The notes below the pieces were generated by a model. The model saw only the letters and a program-made list of their open reading frames with translations, was not told where the DNA came from and searched no databases. From Arthrobacter sp. JZ12 (lineage in GTDB: Bacteria > Actinomycetota > Actinomycetes > Actinomycetales > Micrococcaceae), in assembly GCF_035189165.1 (NCBI RefSeq), contig NZ_CP045246.1, forward strand, positions 62,001 to 126,000: 64,000 nt of DNA, read 5' to 3'. Below are positions 36,605-45,972 of the stretch, one piece after another. Position 1 is the first letter of the stretch; each line of letters begins with the position of its first letter. The position numbers and the translations under genes were made by a program.

Positions 36605-38104
36605 GTGACCACGGAACAAAGCCTCACCACCGAAGAATTCAATGAGCAGATGCGCATCCGCATGGACAAGCGGGCGCGTTTGATCGAACGCGGGGATGAG
36701 CCCTACCCGGTCAAGCCGGAACGGACGGCGTCCCTCGGCGAGATCCGTACACGGTTCGCCGATCTCGAAGCAGGCGAGTCCACCGGGGAAAACGTGAGCG
36801 TGGTTGGCCGCGTGGTCTTCCTGCGGAACACCGGCAAGCTCTGCTTCGCCACTCTCCAGGAGGGCGACGGCACCCGGCTTCAGGCGATGCTCAGCCTTGC
36901 AGCGGTCGGTGAGGAGTCGCTGGCTGACTGGAAGGCGACTGTGGATCTCGGGGACCACGTGCAGGTGGCCGGAGAAGTCATCAGTTCCCGCCGGGGCGAG
37001 CTCTCAGTGATGGCAAGCGGCTGGAAGATGGCCTCCAAGGCGCTGCGGCCCCTGCCGACGCTGCACGCAGGCGTCAACGAGGAGACCCGGGTGCGTCAGC
37101 GCTACGTGGACCTTCTTGTCCGCGATGAAGCACGGGAGATGGTGCGGAAGCGTGCTGCGATCACGCGCAGCATCCGCGAAACGCTTCACTCGCACGAGTA
37201 CATCGAAGTGGAGACGCCGATCCTGCAGTTAGTGCACGGTGGGGCAGCCGCGCGCCCGTTCGAAACGCACGTCAACGCTTTCGACCAGAAAATGACCCTT
37301 CGCATCGCCCTTGAGTTGTACCTGAAGCGGGCAGTTGTGGGCGGAATCGATCGCGTTTATGAAATCGGCCGAATTTTCCGGAATGAGGGCGTGGATTCCA
37401 CCCACAGCCCGGAATTCACCATGCTGGAGTGCTACGAGGCATATGCGGACCAGTTTGTGATGGCTGACCGCATGAAGGAAATCATTCTCAATTGCGCCGA
37501 TCTGCTTGGATCGCGCCAGATTGAAACCGCTGCCGGCACTATCGATCTGGACGGTGAATGGCGGTGGCTCGGTGTTTATCCGGGCCTGTCCGAAGCTGTC
37601 GGCAGGGAAATCACCCCTGAAACGGACAGGGAAACGCTGCTGGAGATCGCCGATGAGCGGCAGATCTCCGTAGACAGGTCGTGGAGCGAGGAAAAGCTCG
37701 TTCTGGAACTGTTCAGCGAAATAGTCGAGCCGACACTTCTGCAGCCGACCTTCGTTTATGATTACCCGCCCTCGGCGCAACCCCTGGCGCGGCCGCACCG
37801 TGAGAATCCGCGGCTGATCGAAGCCTGGGACCTGATCATCGGCGGCATGGAGCGTGGCACCGCGTTCTCCGAACTGATTGACCCGGTCATCCAGCGTGAG
37901 CGGCTGACGGAGCAGTCACGCAGGGCTGCAGCGGGGGACGAGGAGGCGATGCAGCTGGACGAGGACTTCCTGCGCGCCCTCGAATACGGCGCCCCTCCCA
38001 TGGGAGGAATCGGTTTGGGCATCGACCGCCTCGTCATGCTGTTCACCGCAGCCGGAATCCGGGAAACCATCCTTTTCCCGCTCCTGAAGCCGGAATTGGG
38101 TTAG
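36605..38104 (+). CDS. lysS: lysyl-tRNA synthetase (class II)
   Basis: This 499-residue class II synthetase charges tRNA-Lys. An N-terminal OB-fold anticodon domain (to about residue 160) is followed by the catalytic domain with motif 2 RNEGVDSTHSPEFTMLE (Arg259) and motif 3 GIGLGIDRLVML. One local oddity is IALELYLKR, where the usual IAPELYLKR has Pro. The GTG start is 19 bases after panC. A tRNA-Lys(UUU) gene lies 20 kb downstream. Confidence 0.96.
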   Translation: MTTEQSLTTEEFNEQMRIRMDKRARLIERGDEPYPVKPERTASLGEIRTRFADLEAGESTGENVSVVGRVVFLRNTGKLCFATLQEGDGTRLQAMLSLAAVGEESLADWKATVDLGDHVQVAGEVISSRRGELSVMASGWKMASKALRPLPTLHAGVNEETRVRQRYVDLLVRDEAREMVRKRAAITRSIRETLHSHEYIEVETPILQLVHGGAAARPFETHVNAFDQKMTLRIALELYLKRAVVGGIDRVYEIGRIFRNEGVDSTHSPEFTMLECYEAYADQFVMADRMKEIILNCADLLGSRQIETAAGTIDLDGEWRWLGVYPGLSEAVGREITPETDRETLLEIADERQISVDRSWSEEKLVLELFSEIVEPTLLQPTFVYDYPPSAQPLARPHRENPRLIEAWDLIIGGMERGTAFSELIDPVIQRERLTEQSRRAAAGDEEAMQLDEDFLRALEYGAPPMGGIGLGIDRLVMLFTAAGIRETILFPLLKPELG

Positions 38105-38107
38105 TCC

Positions 38108-38305
38108 GTGGAGTATTTGGCCGTCCTTCTGCCGTCGGTCGCCGTCGGTTTGATCTTTTACTTCGTGATGAAGGCTATCTTCAACGCGGACCGGGCGGAG
38201 CGTGAAGCAGAATCTCGGGAGCGGAGCACCCGGGAGAATGTCGGCGAGAATCCTTCCCAGCCACCACGGAACGTGAACGGGGACGAACAGCAAGCCGCGG
38301 ATTAG
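38108..38305 (+). CDS. small single-helix membrane protein
   Basis: This 65-residue protein has one N-terminal transmembrane helix (YLAVLLPSVAVGLIFYFVM) and a charged, probably disordered cytoplasmic tail. Its GTG start is 3 bases after the lysS stop, so it is translated from the same message. Short proteins of this kind follow lysS in many Micrococcaceae. No function is known. Confidence 0.75.
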   Translation: MEYLAVLLPSVAVGLIFYFVMKAIFNADRAEREAESRERSTRENVGENPSQPPRNVNGDEQQAAD

Positions 38306-38391
38306 CCACGCATTGCCCTTTTGACCCGTAGCTTTTCCAGGGACGATAATTGTCGTGGAAATAGTGGAGACGGGGGATTGAGGAGATTATT

Positions 38392-38715
38392 GTGGCGCAA
38401 AAAGTCAAAATCATTTTGATTGACGATCTCGACAACGGCGAAGCTGATGAGACCGTGAAGTTCGGCCTCGACGGAACCCAGTACGAAATCGATCTTTCCT
38501 CCGCCCACGCCCAGGATTTGCGTGATGCGCTGGCGCCTTACGTTTCCGCCGGCCGGCGGGAGAACCAGCCCAAGCCCGGCAGGCAGGCCGCTCCGCCCCG
38601 GAACCAGGAGGCCGCCCAAATCCGTGAGTGGGCCAAAGCCAACGGTTACAACGTATCCTCGCGGGGCCGAGTGAACTCGGAAGTCATCGAGGCGTACCGC
38701 GCCGCCCAGCGCTGA
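38392..38715 (+). CDS. lsr2: Lsr2-family nucleoid-associated protein
   Basis: This 107-residue xenogeneic silencer bridges DNA and represses AT-rich, acquired genes. The N-terminal dimerisation domain (VKIILIDDLDNGE, VKFGLDGTQYEIDL) is followed by a disordered linker and a DNA-binding domain with the IREWAKANGYNVSSRGRV motif, where RGR is the AT-minor-groove hook. The GTG start is used. It precedes clpC as in mycobacteria (lsr2-clpC1). Confidence 0.95.
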   Translation: MAQKVKIILIDDLDNGEADETVKFGLDGTQYEIDLSSAHAQDLRDALAPYVSAGRRENQPKPGRQAAPPRNQEAAQIREWAKANGYNVSSRGRVNSEVIEAYRAAQR

Positions 38716-38750
38716 CCGCCAAGCCGCAGGCGGGTGGACTCCGGTCTATC

Positions 38751-38763
38751 TCGCCTGTGGCGA
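38751..38763 (+). promoter_or_regulatory. ClgR-type operator upstream of clpC
   Basis: TCGCCTGTGGCGA is a CGC-N5-GCG palindrome, the core of the ClgR activator site known in Corynebacterium and Streptomyces for clp genes. It lies 66 bases before the clpC ATG, a suitable distance for promoter activation. Confidence 0.6.
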
Positions 38764-38828
38764 ACACGCTCCACAAGCCATCGGCAGGCACGTAGCATCG
38801 AATTACGCGTTAGCTAGGAGTGTGTCTC

Positions 38829-41336
38829 ATGTTTGAGAGATTTACGGATCGTGCCCGTCGAGTTGTAGTGCTGGCCCAGGAAGAGGCCCGCATGCTCAAC
38901 CACAATTACATCGGCACCGAGCACATTCTGCTTGGGCTTATCCACGAGGGCGAGGGTGTCGCCGCAAAGGCGCTTGAATCTCTCAGCATTTCGCTCGGTG
39001 CCGTGCGTGAGCAGGTGCAGGAGATCATCGGACAGGGGCAGCAGGCTCCATCCGGTCACATTCCCTTCACGCCGCGCGCCAAGAAGGTACTTGAGCTGTC
39101 GTTGCGCGAGGCGCTGCAGCTCGGCCACAACTACATCGGCACCGAGCACATCCTCCTCGGCCTCATCCGGGAGGGTGAGGGCGTAGCTGCTCAGGTGCTC
39201 GTCAAGCTGGGAGCGGACCTCAACCGCGTCCGACAGCAGGTCATCCAGCTCCTGTCCGGCTACCAGGGCAAGGAACCCGTAGCGTCCGGAGGGCAGCAGC
39301 AGGAAGGCACCCCGGCCGGTTCCGTGGTGCTTGACCAGTTCGGCCGGAACCTTACCCAGGCTGCGCGCGAAGGAAAGCTCGACCCCGTCATCGGGCGCGA
39401 GCTTGAGATGGAGCGCGTCATGCAGGTGCTGTCGCGCCGCACCAAGAACAATCCTGTCCTGATCGGTGAACCGGGCGTCGGCAAGACGGCCGTCGTCGAG
39501 GGCCTCGCCCAGGCAATCGTTCGCGGTGATGTCCCCGAGACCATCCGTGACAAGCAGCTTTACACTCTGGACCTTGGATCGCTTGTTGCAGGATCCCGGT
39601 ACCGCGGCGACTTCGAGGAACGGCTCAAGAAGGTCCTCAAGGAGATCCGCACGCGCGGCGACATCATCCTGTTCATCGACGAGATCCACACCCTGGTCGG
39701 TGCCGGTGCTGCCGAAGGTGCCATCGATGCGGCTTCCATCCTGAAGCCCATGCTTGCCCGCGGCGAACTCCAGACCATCGGTGCAACCACGCTGGATGAA
39801 TACCGCAAGCACATTGAGAAGGACGCTGCGCTCGAGCGCCGTTTCCAGCCCATCCAGGTGCAGGAGCCGTCGGTCGCTCATGCCATTGAAATCCTGAAGG
39901 GTCTGCGCGACCGCTACGAAGCACACCACCGGGTGTCCATCACGGACGCGGCCCTCGCATCGGCTGCCAACCTGGCCGAGCGGTACATCTCAGACCGCTT
40001 CCTGCCTGACAAGGCGATCGACCTCATCGACGAAGCCGGTGCCCGGTTGCGCATCCGCCGCATGACCGCGCCGCCGGAGCTCAAGGAGATCGACGAGCGC
40101 ATTGCAGCAGTCAAGCGGGAGAAGGAATCCGCTATCGACGCCCAGGACTTCGAGGGTGCTGCCCGCCTTCGCGATCGCGAGCAGAAGCTGCATGATGAGC
40201 GCCTGGACAAGGAGCGCCGCTGGAAGTCCGGTGGCCTTGACGACATCGCCGAGGTGGATGAGGAACTCATCGCCGAGGTTCTGGCCAACTCCACCGGTAT
40301 CCCGGTCTTCAAGCTGACCGAGGAAGAGTCTTCCAGGCTGCTCAAGATGGAAGAGGAACTCCACAAGCGGGTCATCGGCCAGGACGACGCGATCAAGGCA
40401 ATCTCGCAGGCGATCCGCCGCACCCGTGCAGGCCTGAAGGATCCCAAGCGCCCCGGTGGTTCGTTCATCTTCGCCGGCCCCACCGGTGTCGGAAAGACCG
40501 AGCTGGCCAAGGCACTGGCGGAGTTCCTGTTCGGTGACGAGGACTCGCTGATTACGCTCGACATGTCTGAGTACTCGGAGAAGCACACGGTGTCACGCCT
40601 GTTCGGTGCACCTCCCGGATACGTGGGATACGAGGAAGGCGGCCAGCTGACCGAGAAGGTCCGCCGTCGTCCGTTCTCGGTGGTGCTGTTCGACGAGGTG
40701 GAGAAGGCACACGCTGACCTCTTCAACTCCCTCCTGCAGATCCTGGAAGACGGTCGCCTGACCGACAGCCAGGGCCGCGTGGTGGACTTCAAGAACACCG
40801 TGATCATCATGACCACCAACCTCGGTACCCGGGATATCTCGAAGGGCGTCATGACCGGCTTCCAGTCGGGCACCGACACCACCACCAGCTACACCAGGAT
40901 CAAGGCAAAGGTCACCGAAGAGCTCAAGCAGCACTTCCGTCCTGAATTCCTCAACCGTGTTGATGACACCGTGGTGTTCCCGCAGCTCACGCAGGACGAG
41001 ATCGTGCAGATCGTGGATCTGTTCCTCGACCGGCTCAGCAAGCGCATGGCCGACAAGGGGATGAGCATCGAGCTCACCCCCGCCGCCAAGGTGCTTCTGG
41101 CAACTCGGGGCTACGATCCCGCAATGGGTGCTCGCCCGCTCCGCCGGACCATCCAGCGTGAGATCGAGGACCAGCTGTCCGAGAAGATCCTGTTCGGCGA
41201 CCTCAAGGCCGGGGAGACCGTCTCGGTGGACGTCGAGGGCGAGGGCGACGACGCTCGCTTCACCTTCGTGGGACACGGAGCGCCCAAGGCTATCGAGGAC
41301 GCCGCGGCCGCTATCGAGGCAACGGTTCCCGAATAA
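38829..41336 (+). CDS. clpC: ATP-dependent Clp protease ATP-binding subunit ClpC
   Basis: This 835-residue AAA+ unfoldase feeds substrates to ClpP and can disaggregate proteins. Two N-terminal Clp repeats (residues 1-145) are followed by NBD1 with Walker A GEPGVGKT near residue 213, a UvrB/UvrC-type middle segment (about 425-460), and NBD2 with Walker A GPTGVGKT near 550. The C-terminal D2 domain carries the ClpP-binding loop region. The ATG at 38829 follows TAGGAGTG. Length normal for ClpC. Confidence 0.97.
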   Translation: MFERFTDRARRVVVLAQEEARMLNHNYIGTEHILLGLIHEGEGVAAKALESLSISLGAVREQVQEIIGQGQQAPSGHIPFTPRAKKVLELSLREALQLGHNYIGTEHILLGLIREGEGVAAQVLVKLGADLNRVRQQVIQLLSGYQGKEPVASGGQQQEGTPAGSVVLDQFGRNLTQAAREGKLDPVIGRELEMERVMQVLSRRTKNNPVLIGEPGVGKTAVVEGLAQAIVRGDVPETIRDKQLYTLDLGSLVAGSRYRGDFEERLKKVLKEIRTRGDIILFIDEIHTLVGAGAAEGAIDAASILKPMLARGELQTIGATTLDEYRKHIEKDAALERRFQPIQVQEPSVAHAIEILKGLRDRYEAHHRVSITDAALASAANLAERYISDRFLPDKAIDLIDEAGARLRIRRMTAPPELKEIDERIAAVKREKESAIDAQDFEGAARLRDREQKLHDERLDKERRWKSGGLDDIAEVDEELIAEVLANSTGIPVFKLTEEESSRLLKMEEELHKRVIGQDDAIKAISQAIRRTRAGLKDPKRPGGSFIFAGPTGVGKTELAKALAEFLFGDEDSLITLDMSEYSEKHTVSRLFGAPPGYVGYEEGGQLTEKVRRRPFSVVLFDEVEKAHADLFNSLLQILEDGRLTDSQGRVVDFKNTVIIMTTNLGTRDISKGVMTGFQSGTDTTTSYTRIKAKVTEELKQHFRPEFLNRVDDTVVFPQLTQDEIVQIVDLFLDRLSKRMADKGMSIELTPAAKVLLATRGYDPAMGARPLRRTIQREIEDQLSEKILFGDLKAGETVSVDVEGEGDDARFTFVGHGAPKAIEDAAAAIEATVPE

Positions 41337-41363
41337 CCTGACTTCGGTAGGTGGCATAGGCCT

Positions 41364-41401
41364 GGAACATCCCGTACGGATCAGTCCGTGCGGGATGTTC
41401 C
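41364..41401 (+). terminator. intrinsic terminator after clpC
   Basis: A 17-bp stem (41364-41380 with 41385-41401; GGAACATCCCG...CGGGATGTTCC, one G-U pair) with a 4-base loop is followed by GTTTAA. It lies 27 bases after the clpC stop. Confidence 0.88.
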
Positions 41402-41504
41402 GTTTAATGCCTGACCTGGTACCTGATCCGGGGATCGCTCGGCGCCGTGGTGCAAGGCGTCCGGCCCAAATTCCGTCGGGCTCCGAATTCCCTAGACTGA
41501 ACCG

Positions 41505-42014
41505 ATGACGCAATCGTTTCGGATCCGCCGGGCCACCACGGCGGATGTTCCCCTCATCAAGCAGCTCGTGGCTCCCCTTGCGGAGCAGCGCATCCTTATC
41601 GCGAAGGAAACCGTCGCCTACTACGAGGGCCTGCAGGAATTCAAGATCGCAGAGGGCGACGACGGCGCCATGCTGGGTTGCGGGGCGCTGCACGTCATGT
41701 GGGAGGACTTGGCTGAAATCCGCACGCTAGCAACGGCCGAGGAGGCCAGGGGCAGGGGAGTGGGCAGCGCGCTCGTGGAGGCGCTTTTGGAGGAAGCCCT
41801 CCTGCTCGGAGTTGGGCGGGTGTTCTGCCTCACCTTCGAGGAAGCATTCTTCCGGCGTCACGGGTTCCGGGTGATGGAGGACCAGTCGGCCGTGGACCCG
41901 GTGGTGTATTCGGAACTGCTCCGCTCCCACGACGAGGGCGTTGCTGAATTTCTGGACCTCGCCCGGGTAAAGCCGAACACCCTGGGCAACACCAGGATGA
42001 TCCGGGACCTGTGA
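41505..42014 (+). CDS. N-acetylglutamate synthase-like GNAT acetyltransferase
   Basis: This 169-residue GNAT enzyme resembles the short actinobacterial N-acetylglutamate synthase (Rv2747-type ArgA). It has the N-terminal IRRATTADVPLIKQLVAPLAEQRIL, the LAEIRTLATAEEARGRGVGSALVEALL acetyl-CoA motif A with RGRGVG, and the VFCLTFEEAFFRRHGF C-terminal segment. The role would be the first step of arginine synthesis. It is monocistronic, 103 bases after the clpC terminator. Assignment is by similarity. Confidence 0.82.
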   Translation: MTQSFRIRRATTADVPLIKQLVAPLAEQRILIAKETVAYYEGLQEFKIAEGDDGAMLGCGALHVMWEDLAEIRTLATAEEARGRGVGSALVEALLEEALLLGVGRVFCLTFEEAFFRRHGFRVMEDQSAVDPVVYSELLRSHDEGVAEFLDLARVKPNTLGNTRMIRDL

Positions 42015-42149
42015 GCAGCAGTCACAGGTGCCGGCTGGAGCTTCTAGCCAGGCGGGGCGCACATCGATAAACTAAGCGTGCTTGGTATTGGTATACCGGG
42101 TGAGTCCCTCCGATCCGGGGGACGGAACGTCGACGAAAGGCGGAACGCC

Positions 42150-42335
42150 ATGGGTGCAGACGAGAAGGCAGAGAACAAGGCTGACAAGTTCGGCGGCAAG
42201 ATCAAGGAAGGTCTTGGCAAGGTAACCGGCAACGAGCGCATGGAATCAGAGGGCCAGAAGGACCAGGCCAAGGCCAACCTGAAGGACGCCGGTGAGAACG
42301 TGAAGGACATCTTCAAGGGCGACGACCGCCGTTAG
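42150..42335 (+). CDS. CsbD-family stress protein
   Basis: This 61-residue hydrophilic protein fits the CsbD family: MGADEKAENKADKFGGKIKEGLGKVTGN followed by a KAN-rich amphipathic helix. CsbD proteins are general-stress proteins of unclear mechanism. The ATG at 42150 has a GAAAGG-type site, so it was chosen over the longer in-frame start at 42078. It ends at a strong terminator. Confidence 0.9.
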   Translation: MGADEKAENKADKFGGKIKEGLGKVTGNERMESEGQKDQAKANLKDAGENVKDIFKGDDRR

Positions 42336-42344
42336 TCGAGATTT

Positions 42345-42361
42345 GCGGGCAGGCTGCCCGC
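42345..42361 (+). terminator. hairpin after CsbD gene
   Basis: GCGGGCA (42345-42351) and TGCCCGC (42355-42361) form a 7-bp stem with a 3-base loop just after the CsbD stop, followed by a stronger terminator. Confidence 0.5.
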
Positions 42362-42366
42362 CCTGT

Positions 42367-42402
42367 ACGTGGGAAGGATGCCGGACGGCGTCCTTCCCAC
42401 GT
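42367..42402 (+). terminator. intrinsic terminator after CsbD gene
   Basis: A 16-bp stem (42367-42382 with 42387-42402; ACGTGGGAAGGA...TCCTTCCCACGT, one G-U pair) with a 4-base loop is followed by TTTG. It isolates CsbD from dhaK. Confidence 0.88.
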
Positions 42403-42533
42403 TTGTCTCTGGGCAACGGTTGCGGCCAGCTAGTACTGTTCAGATAGCCTTGCGGCCCGCCGTCGTGTTTGCTTCAGCTGGTCGTAACAATGCAGAACCG
42501 GTTTCATCCGTCGATCACCGTCAGGAGCATCGC

Positions 42534-43535
42534 ATGAAGAAGCTAATCAACGATCCGCAGTCTGTAGTGTCCGAATCCGTTGAGGGGTTTGGGGCGGCTC
42601 ATGCAGACCTCGTCGAAGTTCATTCCGACCCGCTGTTCATCACGCGCAAAGACGCGCCGGTCCAGGGCAAGGTTGGCCTGGTCTCAGGGGGTGGGAGCGG
42701 GCATGAGCCACTTCATGCCGGCTTCGTCGGTAGGGGAATGCTCGACGCCGCGGTTCCCGGAGCTGTCTTCACATCTCCCACGCCGGACCAGATCATTCCT
42801 GCCACCCTGGCGGTCGACGGTGGAGCAGGGGTGCTCCATATCGTCAAGAACTACACCGGCGACGTTCTGAACTTCGAGACGGCTGCAGAAATGGCACAGG
42901 CGGAGGGCATCGACGTCCGGTCGGTCATCGTCAACGATGACGTCGCGGTGGAGGACTCCCTGTACACTGCGGGACGCCGTGGAGTGGGCGGGACGGTGCT
43001 GGTGGAACGGATCGCCGGCGCAGCCGCTGAACGCGGTGATTCCCTCGACGCGGTGGCCGAGATCGCCCAGCGGGTCAATGACAACGTGCGTTCCATGGGG
43101 GTGGCGCTGTCCGCATGCACCGTACCCCATGCCGGCGTACCCAGCTTCGAGTTGACCGAGGAAGAAATTGAGATCGGAATCGGAATCCACGGCGAACCGG
43201 GTCGCCACCGGATTGCCATGGAGAACGCCGACGGCATCACCGACCGCCTTCTCGAGCCGATCCTCGCCGATCTGTCTGCCAGCGACGGCGACCGGGTGCT
43301 CCTCTTCGTGAATGGCATGGGTGGCACCCCCGCAAGCGAGCTGTACATCGTCTATCGCCGGGCACGCCAAGTGCTTGCCGAGCGGGGTATCGCCGTTGAA
43401 CGATCCCTGGTGGGCAACTACATCACCGCGCTGGAGATGGAAGGTGCGTCAATTTCGGTACTGCGGCTCGATGATGACATGGTTGGCCTATGGGACTCGC
43501 CGGTATGGACGCCGGCCCTTCGGTGGGGAGTGTAG
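42534..43535 (+). CDS. dhaK: dihydroxyacetone kinase subunit DhaK
   Basis: This 333-residue subunit holds dihydroxyacetone as a hemiaminal on a His, here in [12 protein letters not shown] near residue 220. The N-terminal SGGGSGHEP loop, the [13 protein letters not shown] segment and the [15 protein letters not shown] region are family marks. It is the first gene of a PTS-dependent dihydroxyacetone kinase operon. The ATG at 42534 was chosen over the in-frame upstream start at 42369. The operon sits inside a block that is otherwise syntenic with mycobacteria. Confidence 0.95.
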   Translation: MKKLINDPQSVVSESVEGFGAAHADLVEVHSDPLFITRKDAPVQGKVGLVSGGGSGHEPLHAGFVGRGMLDAAVPGAVFTSPTPDQIIPATLAVDGGAGVLHIVKNYTGDVLNFETAAEMAQAEGIDVRSVIVNDDVAVEDSLYTAGRRGVGGTVLVERIAGAAAERGDSLDAVAEIAQRVNDNVRSMGVALSACTVPHAGVPSFELTEEEIEIGIGIHGEPGRHRIAMENADGITDRLLEPILADLSASDGDRVLLFVNGMGGTPASELYIVYRRARQVLAERGIAVERSLVGNYITALEMEGASISVLRLDDDMVGLWDSPVWTPALRWGV

Positions 43536-44174
43536 ATGGCCTTGACTGTGCAGTGGGTTCAGGCGTGGCTCCGCGAATGCTCGCTTGTCCTCACCGAACA
43601 CCGATCGGCCTTGATCGAGCTCGACCGCGCGATCGGGGACGCTGACCACGGCGAAAATATGCACCGCGGTTTCACGGCGGTGGTTTCAAAGCTCGACGGC
43701 GGCACCCAGGAGAACCCTGCTGCCGCCCTCAAGCTGACGGCCATGACCCTGATGTCCACAGTGGGCGGCGCTGCCGGCCCGCTGTACGGAACTGCCTTCC
43801 TTCGTGCCGCCACGGCGCTGGGCGACGCTGCCGAGGTTGATCCCGCCGCCGTCGTCGAACTGCTCCGTGCTGCGCGGGATGGGGTGGTGGCACGGGGCAA
43901 AGCCGAACAGGGAGACAAGACCATGATCGACGCCTGGACTCCGGCGGTGGAGGCTGCCGAAACAGCACAGGCTGCCGGGGCATCCGCCCGTGAGGTGCTT
44001 GAGGCCGCGGCCAACGCTGCGCAGGCCGGTGCGGCGGCTACGGAACCGCTCGTGGCGCGCAAGGGCAGGGCAAGCTACCTCGGAGAGCGCAGCGTCGGAC
44101 ACCGGGATCCGGGAGCCGAATCCACAGCCCTCATCCTGCGGGCGGCAGCAACGACGGCGGGACGAGAGCAGTGA
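43536..44174 (+). CDS. dhaL: dihydroxyacetone kinase ADP-binding subunit DhaL
   Basis: This 212-residue subunit binds ADP, which is re-phosphorylated by DhaM and donates the phosphate to dihydroxyacetone. The Mg-binding motif IGDADHGENMHRGF is present near residue 32, followed by helical repeats typical of DhaL. It starts on the base after the dhaK stop. Its stop overlaps the dhaM start by 4 bases. Confidence 0.94.
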   Translation: MALTVQWVQAWLRECSLVLTEHRSALIELDRAIGDADHGENMHRGFTAVVSKLDGGTQENPAAALKLTAMTLMSTVGGAAGPLYGTAFLRAATALGDAAEVDPAAVVELLRAARDGVVARGKAEQGDKTMIDAWTPAVEAAETAQAAGASAREVLEAAANAAQAGAAATEPLVARKGRASYLGERSVGHRDPGAESTALILRAAATTAGREQ

Positions 44175-44899
44175 CAGTAGGGCTCGTCATCGTCTCGCAT
44201 AGCAGCAAGATCGCCGAGGGAGTGGTGGAGCTGGCGGAGCAGATGGCGCCGGACATCCGCATCGTCCCTGCCGGGGGAACCACCGACTCCCCGCCGAGGA
44301 TTGGCACCAGCCTTGAGAAGGTGCAGGCCGGCCTTGAGGAAGCAGACCAGGGCGACGGCGTCGTGGTTCTGACCGATCTCGGCTCGGCCGTGATGACGGC
44401 AGAGATGACCCTCGAGTTCCTCGCCCCCGAATTGCGCTCCCGGATCAGGCTGCCGCGGGCCGCCCTGGTGGAGGGCGCGGTCGCTGCCGCGGTGCAGGCG
44501 GCCGGCGGCGGCACGGTCGACGACGTGGCCTCCGCCGCGGAGAGCGCCGTCGTCTCCATCGACCCGGAAGCCCTCGAGCCTTTCGTGTCCCATGGGGCGG
44601 CAGTGCCCGGCGCAGTGCACACACCGGTCGAGGAGGATCTGCCGCCGGTGACAGGTTCCTGGAAGCTCCCGAACAAGATGGGTCTGCACGCCCGTCCGGC
44701 CGCCGTCATCGCCCGCGCGCTCGCGGACCTCGACGCCGAAGTCAGTGTCAACGGCGTCGACGGAAAGTCGGTGATGCTCCTGATGAGCCTCGCGCTCGGC
44801 CAGGGTGCTGAACTACGCGCAGAAGCCACCGGGCCGCAGGCGCAGGAGGCCATCGAATACATCGGCCGGGAGGTTGGTGCAGGCTTCGGCGAACTCTAG
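44171..44899 (+). CDS. dhaM: dihydroxyacetone kinase phosphotransferase DhaM (EIIA-Man + HPr)
   Basis: This 242-residue protein fuses an EIIA-mannose-type domain (residues 1-125, phospho-His10 in VIVSHSSKIAEG) with an HPr domain (about 162-242, phospho-His173 in GLHARPAA). There is no EI domain, unlike the longer E. coli DhaM, so it should receive phosphate from the general EI. The Ser of GKSVMLLMSL resembles HPr Ser46. It ends 16 bases from the convergent mutY gene. Confidence 0.94.
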   Translation: MTVGLVIVSHSSKIAEGVVELAEQMAPDIRIVPAGGTTDSPPRIGTSLEKVQAGLEEADQGDGVVVLTDLGSAVMTAEMTLEFLAPELRSRIRLPRAALVEGAVAAAVQAAGGGTVDDVASAAESAVVSIDPEALEPFVSHGAAVPGAVHTPVEEDLPPVTGSWKLPNKMGLHARPAAVIARALADLDAEVSVNGVDGKSVMLLMSLALGQGAELRAEATGPQAQEAIEYIGREVGAGFGEL

Positions 44900-44915
44900 C
44901 AGGCGTTAGATTCAC

Positions 44916-45854
44916 TCAGACCGGCAGGCGTATTCCATGCGCTGTCTCTTCGGCGAGCCCGTCGGTGAGGAGTCCGTTGAGGGCGCGCTCGAGTTGCTCG
45001 GGCGGGGCATTCAACGCATGCAGTTTTTCGAATCCGACGGAGGCGCCGTGTGCTGGGCCGCCCAGGTGCAGGTCGACCGGGCGATGGTGGATGAGCTGCC
45101 GCGGTACCGGATGCTCAGTGTGCCGCAGGATATGCATGATCGCACCTCGCACCTGCCGGTCAGTACCGGCCCACGCCTGGCCCTTCGGTACGTAGGTGGG
45201 CGCCGGCTTCCCGGCCGCCACCCATGCGCATCGGTCGAGGACCGGACAGCGCTCGCAGTCCGGTGTGCGAGCGGTGCAGACGAGGGCACCGAGTTCCATA
45301 ACCGACACGTTCCAGCGCACGGAATCAGCATCGTCATCGGGCAGCAGCGCGGCAGCGCGCCTGGTCTCTGCCGCCGTCAGCGTGGGAGCAGGCAGAGCCG
45401 CACCGCCCACCAGCCGCGCATGCACCCGGCGGATGTTGGTGTCCACCACCGTCTCGCGCCTCCCGAAAGCGAAGGCCGCCACGGCGGCTGCTGTGTACGT
45501 ACCGACACCCGGAAGGGCGAGAAGTTCGTCGTAGGAGGAAGGGACAACACCGCCATGCTCGACGACGACGGCGGTTGCCGCCGCATGCAGCCGCAGCGCG
45601 CGACGAGGGTAGCCGAGGCGCCCCCAGTACCGGAGTGCGTCTCCTGAAGGCGCTGCCGCCAGGTCGGCGGGCGACGGCCAGCGCTCCATCCACTCCGTCC
45701 AGACCGGCAGAACACGGGACACCGGAGTCTGCTGAAGCATAAACTCGCTCACCAGGACGCCCCAGGGCGTCCGGGACGGACGCCGCCAGGGCAGGTCGCG
45801 CGCGGCGTCGTCGAACCAATCACTGAGTCGGCTGTGCAGCACAGCTGCGTCCAC
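44916..45854 (-). CDS. mutY: A/G-specific adenine glycosylase
   Basis: This 312-residue DNA glycosylase removes adenine opposite 8-oxoG. The catalytic Glu is in SEFMLQQTPVSR, the HhH-GPD core is LPGVGTYTAAAVAAF, and the catalytic Asp is in VVDTNIRRVHAR. A [4Fe-4S] cluster loop follows: CTARTPDCERCPVLDRC (C-x6-C-x2-C-x5-C). The GTG at 45854 follows a good AGGAG at 6 bases, so it is preferred over a TTG at 45902. The C-terminal region is short, about 95 residues. Confidence 0.93.
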   Translation of the reverse strand: MDAAVLHSRLSDWFDDAARDLPWRRPSRTPWGVLVSEFMLQQTPVSRVLPVWTEWMERWPSPADLAAAPSGDALRYWGRLGYPRRALRLHAAATAVVVEHGGVVPSSYDELLALPGVGTYTAAAVAAFAFGRRETVVDTNIRRVHARLVGGAALPAPTLTAAETRRAAALLPDDDADSVRWNVSVMELGALVCTARTPDCERCPVLDRCAWVAAGKPAPTYVPKGQAWAGTDRQVRGAIMHILRHTEHPVPRQLIHHRPVDLHLGGPAHGASVGFEKLHALNAPPEQLERALNGLLTDGLAEETAHGIRLPV

Positions 45855-45972
45855 GCAGATCTCCTGGTTGTCACGGAAATGGGCAGGAACCAGACTACCC
45901 AAGCATCGTCATATGGCCGCGCTCCGGCGTGGTGTACGGGGGACCGGGCAGCCGCTCCGTAGCCTTTAACGC

